Assembly (NCBI GenBank): GCA_937859595.1
Contig: CALMAH010000011.1
Span: 162,953 to 226,952, forward strand
Source of the DNA: an uncultured Acidobacteriota bacterium
GTDB lineage: Bacteria; Acidobacteriota; Blastocatellia; Pyrinomonadales; Pyrinomonadaceae
Direction of reading: 5' to 3'
Length of the DNA: 64,000 bases
A program made the translations under genes and the position numbers. Below the pieces are notes generated by a model. That model was not told the DNA's origin, did no database searches, and was given only the letters and a program-made list of their open reading frames with translations. This document shows, one piece after another, positions 1 through 9,581 of this stretch. Each line of letters opens with the position of its first letter. Position 1 is the first letter of the stretch.

Positions 1-2
1 TC

Positions 3-575
3 GCGTCCGGTGTCCGCAGGATCAGAGCGATCACGGGCTATGATTCGATCAATCGTTTTCGTGAGGACGAAATTCTGATCGATCGGTCGCTTGAGGCCCT
101 CAAGACCCAACGGGACAATCTGCCGGACGCTATAAGAAAACTCCAGGAGGAATTAAAACGAACCCGCCGCGAGATGGAAGACCTAAAGCTGAAAGTAGCA
201 ACCGGCGGAGCTGCGGCAATGGGCAATGGCGATGAAACCCGCGATGTGAAAGGCGTAAAGGTTCTCGGAAAGATAGTTGACGGGCTGGATGCCAACGGCC
301 AGCGCCAGCTTTCCGATACGCTGCTGGCACGTCTGAGATCGGGCGTAGTTGTCCTCGGCAGGACAGAAAATGGCAAAGCGAGCATAATTGTTCGCGTCTC
401 GGACGATCTTAAGGATAAGGTCAAGGCGGGCAACGTGATAAAAGAGATCGTGCCTATCGTAGGAGGACGCGGCGGCGGTCGTCCCGATATGGCGGAGGGC
501 GGCGGTCCGGAGATCGAAAAATTGGCTGAAGCTATCGAGGCGGGATATGTTGCGATAGGCGAAATGCTCAGCTAA
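3..575 (+). CDS. alaS: Alanyl-tRNA synthetase, C-terminal part (5' partial)
   Basis: This is the C-terminal end of alanyl-tRNA synthetase, which charges tRNA-Ala with alanine in the cytoplasm; the start lies outside the window. The frame is open from base 3 and begins with GVRRIRAITG, the conserved start of the C-terminal part that follows the editing domain (GVRRIEA-type motif). A charged coiled-coil follows (about residues 25-60), then a DHHA1-type domain with VVLGRTENGKASIIVRVSDD and a glycine-rich GGRGGGRPDMAEGGG stretch, the classic end of bacterial AlaS. An internal ATG at 174 is not the start, because the conserved segment begins upstream of it. The product ends at a normal TAA. Family assignment is secure; nothing can be said about its promoter. 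Confidence 0.95.
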   Translation, partial: ASGVRRIRAITGYDSINRFREDEILIDRSLEALKTQRDNLPDAIRKLQEELKRTRREMEDLKLKVATGGAAAMGNGDETRDVKGVKVLGKIVDGLDANGQRQLSDTLLARLRSGVVVLGRTENGKASIIVRVSDDLKDKVKAGNVIKEIVPIVGGRGGGRPDMAEGGGPEIEKLAEAIEAGYVAIGEMLS

Positions 576-662
576 TTCTTTTTATTACAACGTTTGCAGG
601 ACAAAAGGCGTCATATTTATATGCGTCTTTTTTGTTTTTTGCCTACAAGGGAGGAATTTTTT

Positions 663-1118
663 GTGACCTTTAAAGCTAGATATTTTATTGCAAGCCTATT
701 TTTATTCTCAGCAGCTATGTTCGGTGCGTCGTCATTGAATGCCGGTTCTCCAACCGACGCAGCATATTATACGACGGCCACGGATCGATTTGTCGGGACA
801 TACCGACGCGAGTTTACGGGCCCTAGCGGGCTCTCGACAGAGATGCTTGATCTAAGGGAAGACCTTTCGGCGACCTTCACCGGGACCTATCAAAATCGGG
901 GCAGCATATCGCTCGTGGGCAGTTGGACGCGAGCCCGCGGACGGGTGATCGTCTCGTTCCCGCCGGTAGATGAAGGAGGCAAGGCGACTGTAATGGAATT
1001 TCAGCGGACCGGAGGATTTCTCTTTTTTACGTCGGGAAGCGATCTGAAGCTCTCTTCGGTGACCCCATCTGATTTTGCAAAAACGGGAAGTGTCTACGAA
1101 CGAATTCGCCGCGGATAG
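663..1118 (+). CDS. Small secreted protein of unknown function
   Basis: This encodes about 151 residues and matches no family I recognise. I chose the GTG at 663 because a GGGAGG Shine-Dalgarno sequence lies about 9 nt upstream; an ATG at 594 would add an implausible AT-rich stretch. The N-terminus is a clear signal peptide (KAR, then a hydrophobic YFIASLFLFSAAMFGASS core, then LNA cleavage site). The mature part is rich in beta-prone Thr/Gly/Ser and reads like a small lipocalin-like or META-like barrel (GTYRREFTGP, LVGSWTRARGRVIVSFPP), but this is only a resemblance. It stands alone between alaS and the kinase gene. Export is well supported; function is not. Confidence 0.7.
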   Translation: MTFKARYFIASLFLFSAAMFGASSLNAGSPTDAAYYTTATDRFVGTYRREFTGPSGLSTEMLDLREDLSATFTGTYQNRGSISLVGSWTRARGRVIVSFPPVDEGGKATVMEFQRTGGFLFFTSGSDLKLSSVTPSDFAKTGSVYERIRRG

Positions 1119-1303
1119 CATCACAGCAATTGGTAACGGCTGATCACGATCTTCGGCTGCCCAGGTAAATGTTTTCAAACTTTTGACCCGTGGTAAGCGT
1201 TAAAGAATGAGGAAGTCGTTATTTGAACACCGCTCGGGGACTACTGTTGTCATGATCCTCCCCCGGGCGGTGTCTTACATCTAGGGAGACTTCTTGATCT
1301 TGG

Positions 1304-4153
1304 ATGATAAGCGCGGGGACCCATTTCGGCAGGTACGAGATCAGCTCAAAGCTAGGCGAGGGCGGAATGGGAGAGGTGTACGCGGCACGCGACCCGGAGC
1401 TTGACCGCCCAGTTGCAATAAAGCTGTTACCGCGAGAATTTACGAACGACGCTGACCGCAGGAGCCGTTTTCGACAGGAAGCGCGGGTCGTTTCGGCCCT
1501 AAACCATCCGAACATCATCACGATCTACGAAGTAGGCGAGAACGAGGAGGGGAGTTTTCTTGCAACCGAGTTTGTCGAGGGGGTCACGCTTCGCGAACTG
1601 CTAAAACAGGAAAGGCCCTCGCTGACAAAAACTCTGAGAATAGTAGAACAGGCCGCGAATGCGCTTGCTGCTGCCCACGAGGCGGGCATTGTCCACCGAG
1701 ACGTAAAGCCCGAGAACATAATGGTCCGGCAGGACTCGATAGTTAAGGTGCTCGATTTTGGGCTAGCAAAGACGAAAGCGCCGCTAGGCGACCTTGAAGG
1801 CGAGGAAACCAACAAGACGGTTCCGGGAACCGTGATGGGCAGTGCCCGGTATATGTCGCCGGAACAGGCCCGGGGCCTGGAAATAGATGAGCGAACAGAT
1901 ATTTGGAGCCTCGGAGTGGTGCTTTATGAAATGCTCATCGGGTCTGCTCCGTTTGACGGAGAGACCACGGCAGACACAATAGCTTCAGTGGTTTACAAAG
2001 AGCCGGCTCCCCTTTCAGATCTGCTGCCGAGCGTTCCGGCGGAGTTGAACCGTATAGCGAGAAAGGCACTTCAGAAAGACCGCGACGAACGCTATCAGAA
2101 CGTAAAAGATCTTGCGTTGGACCTGCGGGGTCTGATCCGCGAGCTCGATAACGTGAACAGCGGAGAGCGCTCTGGCCAAGACACATCGTCGCCCGGCTTT
2201 AGCGAAAATCCGACGATGATCCACGGGTCAGCGAGCTCGGAGCATCTGCTGGAGGGGGCGAAGACCGTGATCTCGTTCCGCAATGGGCCGCTTGCCTCCG
2301 GCCGGGTGGGCGACGTACTGAAACTCATTGGTGCGGCAGTGATCCTTATGGCCATCGGGGTCGTCGCGGTCCTCGGCTTCAAGACATTTTTTGCTTCGGA
2401 GCCCAGTATGTCCGTGAGGGCGTTTGAACGCTCGCAGAGCACGAGAATAAACACCGACGGAACGGTGGTCTTTCCTGCCATTTCGCCGGACGGCAAATAT
2501 ATCGCCTATGCCAGCGGCGAGGTCGGCAGCCGGAGCCTCGTTGTACGTCAGATCGCGGCAGAGAGTTCGATAACGGTTGTACCGCCCTCGAACCTCAACA
2601 TACAGGCGATAAGATTCTCGCCGAGCGGCGACCACATTTATTATACCCAGACGAACGGCGATATGGCCGTAAACACGCTCTATGAGGTGCCGACGCTCGG
2701 CGGCCCGTCCAAAAAGCTACTGACGGATGTGGACAGTGTCATAACATTTTCACCGGACGGCAAGCGCTTTGCCTTTGTACGCCATATCCCGAAGACGAGC
2801 GAGGATGTGATCATTATGGCCGATATGGGCACAATGGCGACAGAGCCGCTGATCTCTAGCAAGGATGCAGGCTATAGCTTTTTTGTGAACAAGATAGCGT
2901 GGTCGCCCGATGGAGAAACCATACTTGCCGGTGCGGGCCACAGACAGAGCGGATTTGTGACCGCGACGGATGTTTTGGGGATCTCGGTTGAGAACAGGAC
3001 GTTCAAGCGGCTTACGGATCGCGAATACTTCACGGCCCACAATTTTGCATGGTTTGCGGATGGTTCGGGCTTTGTGTTCACGGCCCGCGAGACGCAAAAC
3101 GACCCGTCGCAGATCTGGCGAGCGGATATGCCGTCGGGGTTGGTATTTCAGATCACCAACGATTTTAATGACTACGCCGACCTAGGCATTTCAGACGACG
3201 GCCGCAGCATTTTGACGATAAAAGGCGAGACGACCGGAGCCCTTTGGCGTTATTCGGTCTCTGGCCGCACCGCTCAGCAGTTGACGGCGGACAACAGGAA
3301 CGTTTTCGGCATGTACGGCATAATGGAGACCGCCGACGGAAACCTTCTATTTACACGAACCGAGGCAAAGGAATCTGATCTTTGGATCTCGGACGGGGAC
3401 GCGCGTGAACCAAAAGCCTTTCACACGGAAGACGGGTATTCGATCGGTCCCGACCAGACCGCGGACGGGCGTTACATAGTATTTAACCTGCAAAAAGACC
3501 GCTCCTCCCGGATCTGGCGAATGAACGCCGACGGCACCGGGCCTATCATGCTGACCGGAGGCAATGATGATGTGATCGATGTAAATCCGCAGGTGACCCC
3601 GGATGGGAAACATGTCGTGTTTCAGCGCAAATATGGAAATGACGACCGCTTTCGCATAATGCATGTGTCGATAGAGGGCGGCGATGCGGAAGTTCTCTAT
3701 GAAGATGAGGACAGGGCAGTGTTTTTGCCGCGCGTCTCGGCGGACGGGCGGCGTATCGCGTTCGGAGCCTATCAAATGTCAACCTTTGAGAGAAAGCTTG
3801 TTATCGCTACCCTGGAAAATGGCAAGTTAGGCAGGATCGAACATGAACATTCGGTCGAGCTAATGTCGCGATTTACATGGTCTCCGGACAGCCGCAACCT
3901 TACGATCCTGACCAACCGAGGTGGGATCCAAAACCTTTGGAGGCAGCCGGTCGAGGGTGGCGAGCCCGAACCGATCACCAATTTCAAATCGGGCCGCATA
4001 TTTAGCTTTTCATGGGCCCGCGACGGCCGGTCGATCCTGATCGCCCGCGGCAGCACGAACAACGACCTTATTCTTATCCGCGACACCTCCGGCGGCGAGC
4101 GGAATGATGTATCAAGACGGAACACCACGTTCCGCAAACGGGCAGCGATCTAA
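1304..4153 (+). CDS. Membrane Ser/Thr protein kinase with C-terminal TolB-like beta-propeller
   Basis: This 949-residue PknB-type kinase phosphorylates Ser/Thr in the cytoplasm, with a sensor-like domain outside. The kinase domain spans about residues 10-275: glycine loop GEGGMGEVY (18-26), catalytic Lys in VAIKLL (K40), HRDVKPENIM (131-140) and DFGLAK (151-156), with SPEQARG in the activation segment, so it should be active. One transmembrane helix follows near residues 335-360. The rest consists of repeated PD40/WD40-like blades (SPDGKYIAYAS, SPDGKRFAFVR, TPDGKHVVFQR, SPDSRNLTIL) forming a TolB-type propeller. This kinase-TM-propeller layout is typical of Acidobacteriota. An AGGGAG sequence lies about 15 nt before the ATG. 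It is transcribed alone and ends in a bidirectional terminator. The ligand of the propeller is unknown. Confidence 0.93.
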   Translation: MISAGTHFGRYEISSKLGEGGMGEVYAARDPELDRPVAIKLLPREFTNDADRRSRFRQEARVVSALNHPNIITIYEVGENEEGSFLATEFVEGVTLRELLKQERPSLTKTLRIVEQAANALAAAHEAGIVHRDVKPENIMVRQDSIVKVLDFGLAKTKAPLGDLEGEETNKTVPGTVMGSARYMSPEQARGLEIDERTDIWSLGVVLYEMLIGSAPFDGETTADTIASVVYKEPAPLSDLLPSVPAELNRIARKALQKDRDERYQNVKDLALDLRGLIRELDNVNSGERSGQDTSSPGFSENPTMIHGSASSEHLLEGAKTVISFRNGPLASGRVGDVLKLIGAAVILMAIGVVAVLGFKTFFASEPSMSVRAFERSQSTRINTDGTVVFPAISPDGKYIAYASGEVGSRSLVVRQIAAESSITVVPPSNLNIQAIRFSPSGDHIYYTQTNGDMAVNTLYEVPTLGGPSKKLLTDVDSVITFSPDGKRFAFVRHIPKTSEDVIIMADMGTMATEPLISSKDAGYSFFVNKIAWSPDGETILAGAGHRQSGFVTATDVLGISVENRTFKRLTDREYFTAHNFAWFADGSGFVFTARETQNDPSQIWRADMPSGLVFQITNDFNDYADLGISDDGRSILTIKGETTGALWRYSVSGRTAQQLTADNRNVFGMYGIMETADGNLLFTRTEAKESDLWISDGDAREPKAFHTEDGYSIGPDQTADGRYIVFNLQKDRSSRIWRMNADGTGPIMLTGGNDDVIDVNPQVTPDGKHVVFQRKYGNDDRFRIMHVSIEGGDAEVLYEDEDRAVFLPRVSADGRRIAFGAYQMSTFERKLVIATLENGKLGRIEHEHSVELMSRFTWSPDSRNLTILTNRGGIQNLWRQPVEGGEPEPITNFKSGRIFSFSWARDGRSILIARGSTNNDLILIRDTSGGERNDVSRRNTTFRKRAAI

Positions 4154-4192
4154 AAAAAAGGCCCCTTTGAACTCAAAAGGGGCCCATTCATT
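4152..4192. terminator. Bidirectional rho-independent terminator
   Basis: A perfect 9-bp stem, GGCCCCTTT (4160-4168) pairing with AAAGGGGCC (4176-4184), has a 7-nt loop. An A8 run lies on its left and a T-rich ATTCATTTT on its right, so it can act in both directions. It sits between the convergent kinase and TonB-type receptor genes. Confidence 0.85.
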
Positions 4193-4222
4193 TTCACAGC
4201 CATACCTCAGCGAGGCAAGCCA

Positions 4223-7200
4223 TTAGTTAAAGAAATAACGCACACCGAACTGGATCCGGTAAACGTCATTGATACCAGAAGAACGCTGGAAAGTGTTGGA
4301 AAGCAGCTGCCCGCTGATGGTACGCAAACAATACCTTGCCGCATTCGGATCAGAAGTTCCCGGCCGACATGTGGCATTTCCTGCGGTACTGACAGTTACG
4401 AGCGGTTGAGTGGTGACAAAGCTGTTGCCGCCGCCCCAATTCTTGTTGAGCAGATTTCCGAAGTTCAGAACATCCGCTCTGAACTGGAACTTATGTCGCT
4501 GTCCGCCGAGTCTTACGAAAACGTCCTGTGCGACGCTAAGGTCCATTCTATGAACGAAAGGTGCAAAAACCGCCCCGCGTTCAACGTATCGGCCCCTGTT
4601 CTTCGACAGGTACCTATCCTGTTCAATGAAGGCGTTCCACGCCGCTGCCTGTTGGGCCGGGGTAAAGAGAACGGTACCTGAGGCGTTCGTTATGTTGCCG
4701 AAATTCATCTCCGAGATATCGCGGTGGATGTAGATCAGGTCGTTACTCGTACCGCCGTCGCCATTCAGGTCACCGCCGAAAACATAGCTCGTATTGAACT
4801 GTGGCCTCGATTCCCAGAATGCGGAGATAGCAGTTGCACCGAACTTGAAGTATTCCTTCCTGTAAGTTGCTGCGACAAACACCCGGTGCTTGGGGGTGTT
4901 GCCGCTGAACGCCACACCCGGATCGTTAGGATTACCGGCATGCTGGTTGTTGTTCCACGATCCAAAGGCGATCGATCCCGGGTCGACAGTATTTCGACCG
5001 ACGCCGTAGCTGTAGGCGCCCTTTGCATAGAAACCATTCGCAAAAGGCCTTTCGAGTGTAAAGGCCAGGTTCCAGGCCCTGCCAACATTTTGGTTCTTCA
5101 AGACTATGGCGCTGGTTATATTGCTGTTGATCCTGTTGCCAGCCGTCCAACGAGGCCTGTTGTCAGCACCCGTAAAGTTCGTGCTCGGGTTAGCCAGGTT
5201 CGCGTTTATGTAGTAGATACCGTTCACGTCTCTGGAATAGAGATACTCGGTGCCGGCGATCAGGCCAAGCGGGAGCCTGTAGTCAGCGGCGATCGTCGAA
5301 CGCCAGAGCTGCGGGAACTTGAATGAGGGGTCGGTAATGGCTAGTCCATAGGACGCAGCAGGGGCTCCGGTTACGGTTGCCGGCTTGTAGTGATCCGGGT
5401 TCGGATTCCACGGCCTTGCAGTCGTATTATCAATTTGCTCAAAGCCGGTCAATATGCCGTTCTCGCCTATTTGATTAGAGATCCAGACATACGCCGGACG
5501 TCCCGAGAAAAGCCCGGAGCCGCCGCGGATCTGGAGTTTGCTATACGGGCTCCAATTAAATCCGAGCCTCGGAGACCACAAAATATTAGGATCCGGAAGT
5601 TTCTCAGTGGAATACTGGACATTAGTACCGGTCTCGTCTCTGAAGGTAAGTGCATTGGCTTGCGGATTAGTAAACCCTGTATCGCCGAAGAACGGAACGT
5701 CAATTCTCAGTCCGTATGTTAATGAGAAGTTGTCCCGAACCCTCCAAACATCCTGGCCATAAAACCCGGTGTAGATCACTTTGAGTGGCTGTACCGGCTT
5801 TTCAAGTCCGGGTACGTTGGACCAACGAACCTGGAATCGTCGCAGATTTACGGGTGACGTGGTCCGGTTCGGATTCAGGAGATAGTCGTTCGCATCAGTA
5901 TAGAAATCCTGGAGCGAGTTATAAACATACACGCTCTGAGAACCCGGGAAGAAAACGTTCTCCGATTCGTAGCGCTCAAAACTCACGCCGGCAGTGATCG
6001 TATGTGCTCCCCGATAGAAGGACATATTGTCCTGGATCTGGAACGACTTATAGCGAAGTTCGTTATTTGGTGTGAACGGCTCCGATCCAAACGAGGTGTA
6101 TGTAACCCCATCCTGCAAGATGTCCACCATCGGGAAGAGATTGGTGATCGCTCCGCGGCTTTCATCCTGCTTCGTGTAGCCGATGAGGAGACTGTTGGAG
6201 ACGCCGCTGCCCCACATCGATGTCCACTCACCAACGAAAGAGCGAATATTCTCGAGGATGGTGTAGTTAGAATTCTGGAAGTTCAATGCATCCAGCCTGG
6301 TCCGCCGATTACCAAATCCCAGGGAGGAGGAATCCGACATCAATACGTCGGTCTCGGAATCAAGGTGCATGTAACGGAAGGTAAGCTTGTTCCTAAGGTT
6401 TGCGTTGTAATCCGTCCTGATAAGGAACTTCTTTGCGGGGGTATTGTGATCATAACCCTGATATCCTCCGGTTTCGTAACCGAAATTCGACCTAAGATAG
6501 TTGCTGAGCTGGTCGAGATCAGAGGCCAGCACACGGGTGACGTTCCCTGTCCTGCATCCGGTTCCCGGACAGGCTTGCCAGGTTGTTCCGGGCTGCGTCA
6601 AGAGCTCGTCCTCATAGTTTACGAAGAAGAAGACCTTGTCCCTTCCCGAAATGAACGGCGAGGTTGCCCGCGGGCTCATATTGATGAACGGAAGCGGGCC
6701 GCTTGCCGTAAAACCCCATGTTCGAAACTTGAAATCTCCCGGATCGAATGAGTTGGTGCCCGCCTCTTTACCGACAAGGCTCGGGTTCCTCCAAATGTAG
6801 TACGCCGATCCCGCATACCTGTTCGCCCCGCTCTTGGTAATAACGTTAACGTCCGCACCGACGAAGTTGCCGTGACGCACGTCAAATGGAGCAACGTTTA
6901 CCTGCAGCTCCTCAATGGCTGCGATCGATATCGGCGAAACGCCGGTACGCTGTCCTGGCTCTCCGGCAAGGCCGAATGAGTTATTGAAGTATGACCCGTC
7001 AACCGTGACATTGTTCAAGCGATTATCCTGTCCTGCGAAGGATCCGCCTCCGCCGTATTGCGGTGTAAGTCTCGAAAAGTCGGTGAGTTGGCGGCCTATG
7101 CTAGGCAATTGAGCAATAACTTCGCTCGCGACATTGGTCGAGGCCCCGGTTCGAACGTCACTAAAAATGTCGTCTATCTGCACCGTTACTTCTTCGGTAA

Positions 7201-7570
7201 TTGCCGTGCTCAATTCGAAGTTGACAGTTGTGGCCGTTCCAAGGCTAAGCTGAATATTCTGACGCGACTGATCTAAAAATCCAGTCGAACTTGCAGTGAC
7301 GGTATATGGGCCGCCGACGCGCATAAGAGGGATCGTAAATCGACCTGTGTCATTCGAAACAGCCGTATATCGTGTTCCGGTAGGCTCGTGAACGGCCTCG
7401 ATGGTTACGCCGCCCACCGGCTGCCCTTGCGCATCTACTACCCGCCCGATCAGTTCGGACGTAGTAACCTGTGTAAACCCAGTAACGGCAAAAGCGGCGA
7501 TCACGGTAAAGATAGCCAGAATGCGCAAATACCGAGTCGAAAACGGTCTCGCGTTAACTTTTGAATCCAT
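4223..7570 (-). CDS. Oar-like TonB-dependent receptor with carboxypeptidase-regulatory N-terminus
   Basis: This 1115-residue outer-membrane protein probably imports a large substrate or takes part in envelope functions; the substrate is unknown. A hydrophobic signal segment (LRILAIFTVIAAFAVTGF) is followed by a CarboxypepD_reg-like beta-sandwich (about residues 38-120: SELIGRVVDAQGQPVGGV, GRFTIPLMRVGGPYTV). Next come a plug-like region (LPSIGRQLTDFSRLTPQYGGGG, about 150-270) and a long beta-barrel rich in Tyr, Asn and Gly, ending in VRYFFN with a C-terminal aromatic strand. This is the OmpA-related/Oar-type receptor family, greatly expanded in Acidobacteriota. I see no convincing TonB box. 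AGGAAA lies 7 nt before the ATG. It is monocistronic and shares a terminator with the kinase gene. Confidence 0.9.
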   Translation of the reverse strand: MDSKVNARPFSTRYLRILAIFTVIAAFAVTGFTQVTTSELIGRVVDAQGQPVGGVTIEAVHEPTGTRYTAVSNDTGRFTIPLMRVGGPYTVTASSTGFLDQSRQNIQLSLGTATTVNFELSTAITEEVTVQIDDIFSDVRTGASTNVASEVIAQLPSIGRQLTDFSRLTPQYGGGGSFAGQDNRLNNVTVDGSYFNNSFGLAGEPGQRTGVSPISIAAIEELQVNVAPFDVRHGNFVGADVNVITKSGANRYAGSAYYIWRNPSLVGKEAGTNSFDPGDFKFRTWGFTASGPLPFINMSPRATSPFISGRDKVFFFVNYEDELLTQPGTTWQACPGTGCRTGNVTRVLASDLDQLSNYLRSNFGYETGGYQGYDHNTPAKKFLIRTDYNANLRNKLTFRYMHLDSETDVLMSDSSSLGFGNRRTRLDALNFQNSNYTILENIRSFVGEWTSMWGSGVSNSLLIGYTKQDESRGAITNLFPMVDILQDGVTYTSFGSEPFTPNNELRYKSFQIQDNMSFYRGAHTITAGVSFERYESENVFFPGSQSVYVYNSLQDFYTDANDYLLNPNRTTSPVNLRRFQVRWSNVPGLEKPVQPLKVIYTGFYGQDVWRVRDNFSLTYGLRIDVPFFGDTGFTNPQANALTFRDETGTNVQYSTEKLPDPNILWSPRLGFNWSPYSKLQIRGGSGLFSGRPAYVWISNQIGENGILTGFEQIDNTTARPWNPNPDHYKPATVTGAPAASYGLAITDPSFKFPQLWRSTIAADYRLPLGLIAGTEYLYSRDVNGIYYINANLANPSTNFTGADNRPRWTAGNRINSNITSAIVLKNQNVGRAWNLAFTLERPFANGFYAKGAYSYGVGRNTVDPGSIAFGSWNNNQHAGNPNDPGVAFSGNTPKHRVFVAATYRKEYFKFGATAISAFWESRPQFNTSYVFGGDLNGDGGTSNDLIYIHRDISEMNFGNITNASGTVLFTPAQQAAAWNAFIEQDRYLSKNRGRYVERGAVFAPFVHRMDLSVAQDVFVRLGGQRHKFQFRADVLNFGNLLNKNWGGGNSFVTTQPLVTVSTAGNATCRPGTSDPNAARYCLRTISGQLLSNTFQRSSGINDVYRIQFGVRYFFN

Positions 7571-7997
7571 AATTTTTCCTTTGGTTTCTATTTTTCTTTT
7601 TAGTCCGAACTTCAGGCCTTAGTTTCGAAGTCGACCTACTCCAGCTTAATTTTTTGGTGTTAGATCCCTGATCAATCCGGCAAACATCTTAGCCAAGATC
7701 CACAAGCAGACGCTTGTGGCAATTACCCGATGCCCGCGCTCGAATCGGCCTGTCGGCAACGCATTTCAGAGGTATTAAACACTGAAAATGCCCTTGAGAA
7801 TTTTAGGTACCTTAATTATGTCCTTTTATGTGCATAAGTCAACCTATTTCGGGCATGATTCGATTAAATATTTGTTAACGAGATCGTGCGATATCCAGCA
7901 CAGCATTGAGGGACCGGCTTTTAGTGAATTTCGTCGCGGATCAATGCCCGGCCGCGAGTCAGTTCTCGCCTCGTATGCTATGCTTGTGGCCGGCTAT
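7571..7997. other. Divergent intergenic region, AT-rich
   Basis: These 427 bases separate the receptor and the divergent aldehyde dehydrogenase gene. An open frame upstream of the dehydrogenase (from ATG 7788) exists, but its AT-rich codon use (LGTLIMSFYVHKSTYF) is unlike the gene body and is probably not translated. I see no clear promoter hexamers, repeats or small genes. Confidence 0.4.
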
Positions 7998-9581
7998 ATG
8001 ACTACTGTTTTCGGTCCAGAAATTGGCGAACTGGTTTCTGTTGATCCGGCTACCGGTGCCGAGCTCGGGCGGGTTGCCGAAACGCCGCCGGAGGCGGTGG
8101 CGGCTGCGGTCGAAAGGGGACGTGCGGCATTTATCGGATGGCGGAAAACGGGCTTTTCTGAGAGGCAGCGAGCGGTAATGAGTGCGCGCGAGGTGATATT
8201 GGCGGAAATTGACGAGATCGCCGGGCTCATCTCCGCGGAATCAGGCAAGCCGGTTGCGGAGGCCATCGCGATGGAGATCGCCCCGGTTCTCGATCTGATG
8301 CAGTGGATCGGTCGAAACGCGGAAAGGATGCTCAAACCGCGTCGGATCGGCATCGGCCTTTTCTCCCTAATGGGGAGATCGTCAAAGGTCATTTATCATC
8401 CGCTCGGGGTCATCGGCATCATTCCGGCATGGAACTATCCTTTCTCTATCCCCCTCGGCGAGGCCGTAATGGCCATTATGGCCGGGAATACGGTGGTGTT
8501 GAAACCCTCGGAAATGACGCCGCTGGTCGGGCTAAAGATCGGTGAAGTATTTGAGAAAGCAGGTTTTCCGCAGGATGTTGTGCAGGTCGTGTCGGGAGCC
8601 GGGGAGACCGGTGCCGCTTTGGTCAGGGCCGCCCCGGACAAAATGATCTTCACGGGTTCGACTGCCACAGGCAAGAAGATAATGGCCGCTGCGGCAGAAA
8701 GCCTAACGCCTGTTGTGCTCGAACTCGGCGGAAAAGACCCGATGATCGTTTTTGACGACGCCAATGTCGAATTAGCGGCATCCGCGGCAGTCTGGGGTGC
8801 ATTTTGCAACTCCGGGCAGAACTGCGCGGCAGTTGAGCGGCTTTATGTACAGGAAGGAATCGCGGACAATCTGACGAAACGGATCATTGAGAAAACACTT
8901 GAATTAAAGCAAGGCCCCGGAACCCATGAGGAGGTTTCAATAGCCGCGATGTCCTCAGAACGGCAGATCCGTATCGTTGAGCGGCACGTTGACGATTTCC
9001 GAGAAGCCGGAGCGACCATCGAGACCGGCGGACGGCGTGTTCCCCGCGGGGTCGGTCTGTCCGATCTTTACTTTGAACCCACTGTCATAACGGGCGCGAC
9101 CAACGATATGCGGCCGATGAGGGAAGAGACGTTTGGCCCGCTACTGCCGATCTGCACTTTCCAGACCGAGGAAGAGGCGGTCGCTCTGGCAAATGACAGC
9201 GAATATGGGCTGACGGCGAGCGTGTGGACAAGCGACTACGCAAAAGCCCGCCGCGTCGCTCGACAGATCGAGGCCGGCACCGTCTGCATTAACGAGGTGC
9301 TTTATACTCACGGGATCGGCCAAACGCCCTGGGGCGGTTTCAAGAACAGCGGGCTGGGCAGGACCCACGGCTACGAAGGGCTCATGGAACTCGTAAAACC
9401 GCAGCACATTCACACAAACCGGTTCGCGATCCTGCCCGATGCGTGGTGGATGCCCTATTCGCCGACTGCGGTCGATCTATTTCGCAAGATGTCGCGGACT
9501 TTCGCATCCGGTTCGCTTCTCAAAACTGTTGCCCTTCTGCCAATGTTGGTAAAGCGGACGAGGGAATTATTAAAAAAATGA
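7998..9581 (+). CDS. NAD(P)-dependent aldehyde dehydrogenase
   Basis: This aldehyde dehydrogenase (about 527 residues) oxidises an aldehyde to the acid with NAD(P)+; the substrate cannot be told, though the start resembles succinate-semialdehyde-type enzymes. It has the cofactor-site motif PAWNYPFSIPLGE, the catalytic Glu in LELGGKDP (about residue 253), the catalytic Cys in SGQNCAAVERLY (about 287) and FGPLLPI near the end. A C-terminal tail of about 40 residues with a hydrophobic/basic stretch (LLKTVALLPMLVKRTRELLKK) extends beyond the usual fold and could associate with membranes. The start is uncertain: in-frame ATGs at 7944, 7980 and 7998 all lack a good Shine-Dalgarno sequence, and I chose the one next to the conserved N-terminus. 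The stop overlaps the next start (ATGA). Confidence 0.9.
   Translation: MTTVFGPEIGELVSVDPATGAELGRVAETPPEAVAAAVERGRAAFIGWRKTGFSERQRAVMSAREVILAEIDEIAGLISAESGKPVAEAIAMEIAPVLDLMQWIGRNAERMLKPRRIGIGLFSLMGRSSKVIYHPLGVIGIIPAWNYPFSIPLGEAVMAIMAGNTVVLKPSEMTPLVGLKIGEVFEKAGFPQDVVQVVSGAGETGAALVRAAPDKMIFTGSTATGKKIMAAAAESLTPVVLELGGKDPMIVFDDANVELAASAAVWGAFCNSGQNCAAVERLYVQEGIADNLTKRIIEKTLELKQGPGTHEEVSIAAMSSERQIRIVERHVDDFREAGATIETGGRRVPRGVGLSDLYFEPTVITGATNDMRPMREETFGPLLPICTFQTEEEAVALANDSEYGLTASVWTSDYAKARRVARQIEAGTVCINEVLYTHGIGQTPWGGFKNSGLGRTHGYEGLMELVKPQHIHTNRFAILPDAWWMPYSPTAVDLFRKMSRTFASGSLLKTVALLPMLVKRTRELLKK

Noticed and set aside
7788..7997. Longer start of the aldehyde dehydrogenase
   Set aside because: The AT-rich leader has codon use unlike the gene body and no match to the family N-terminus.
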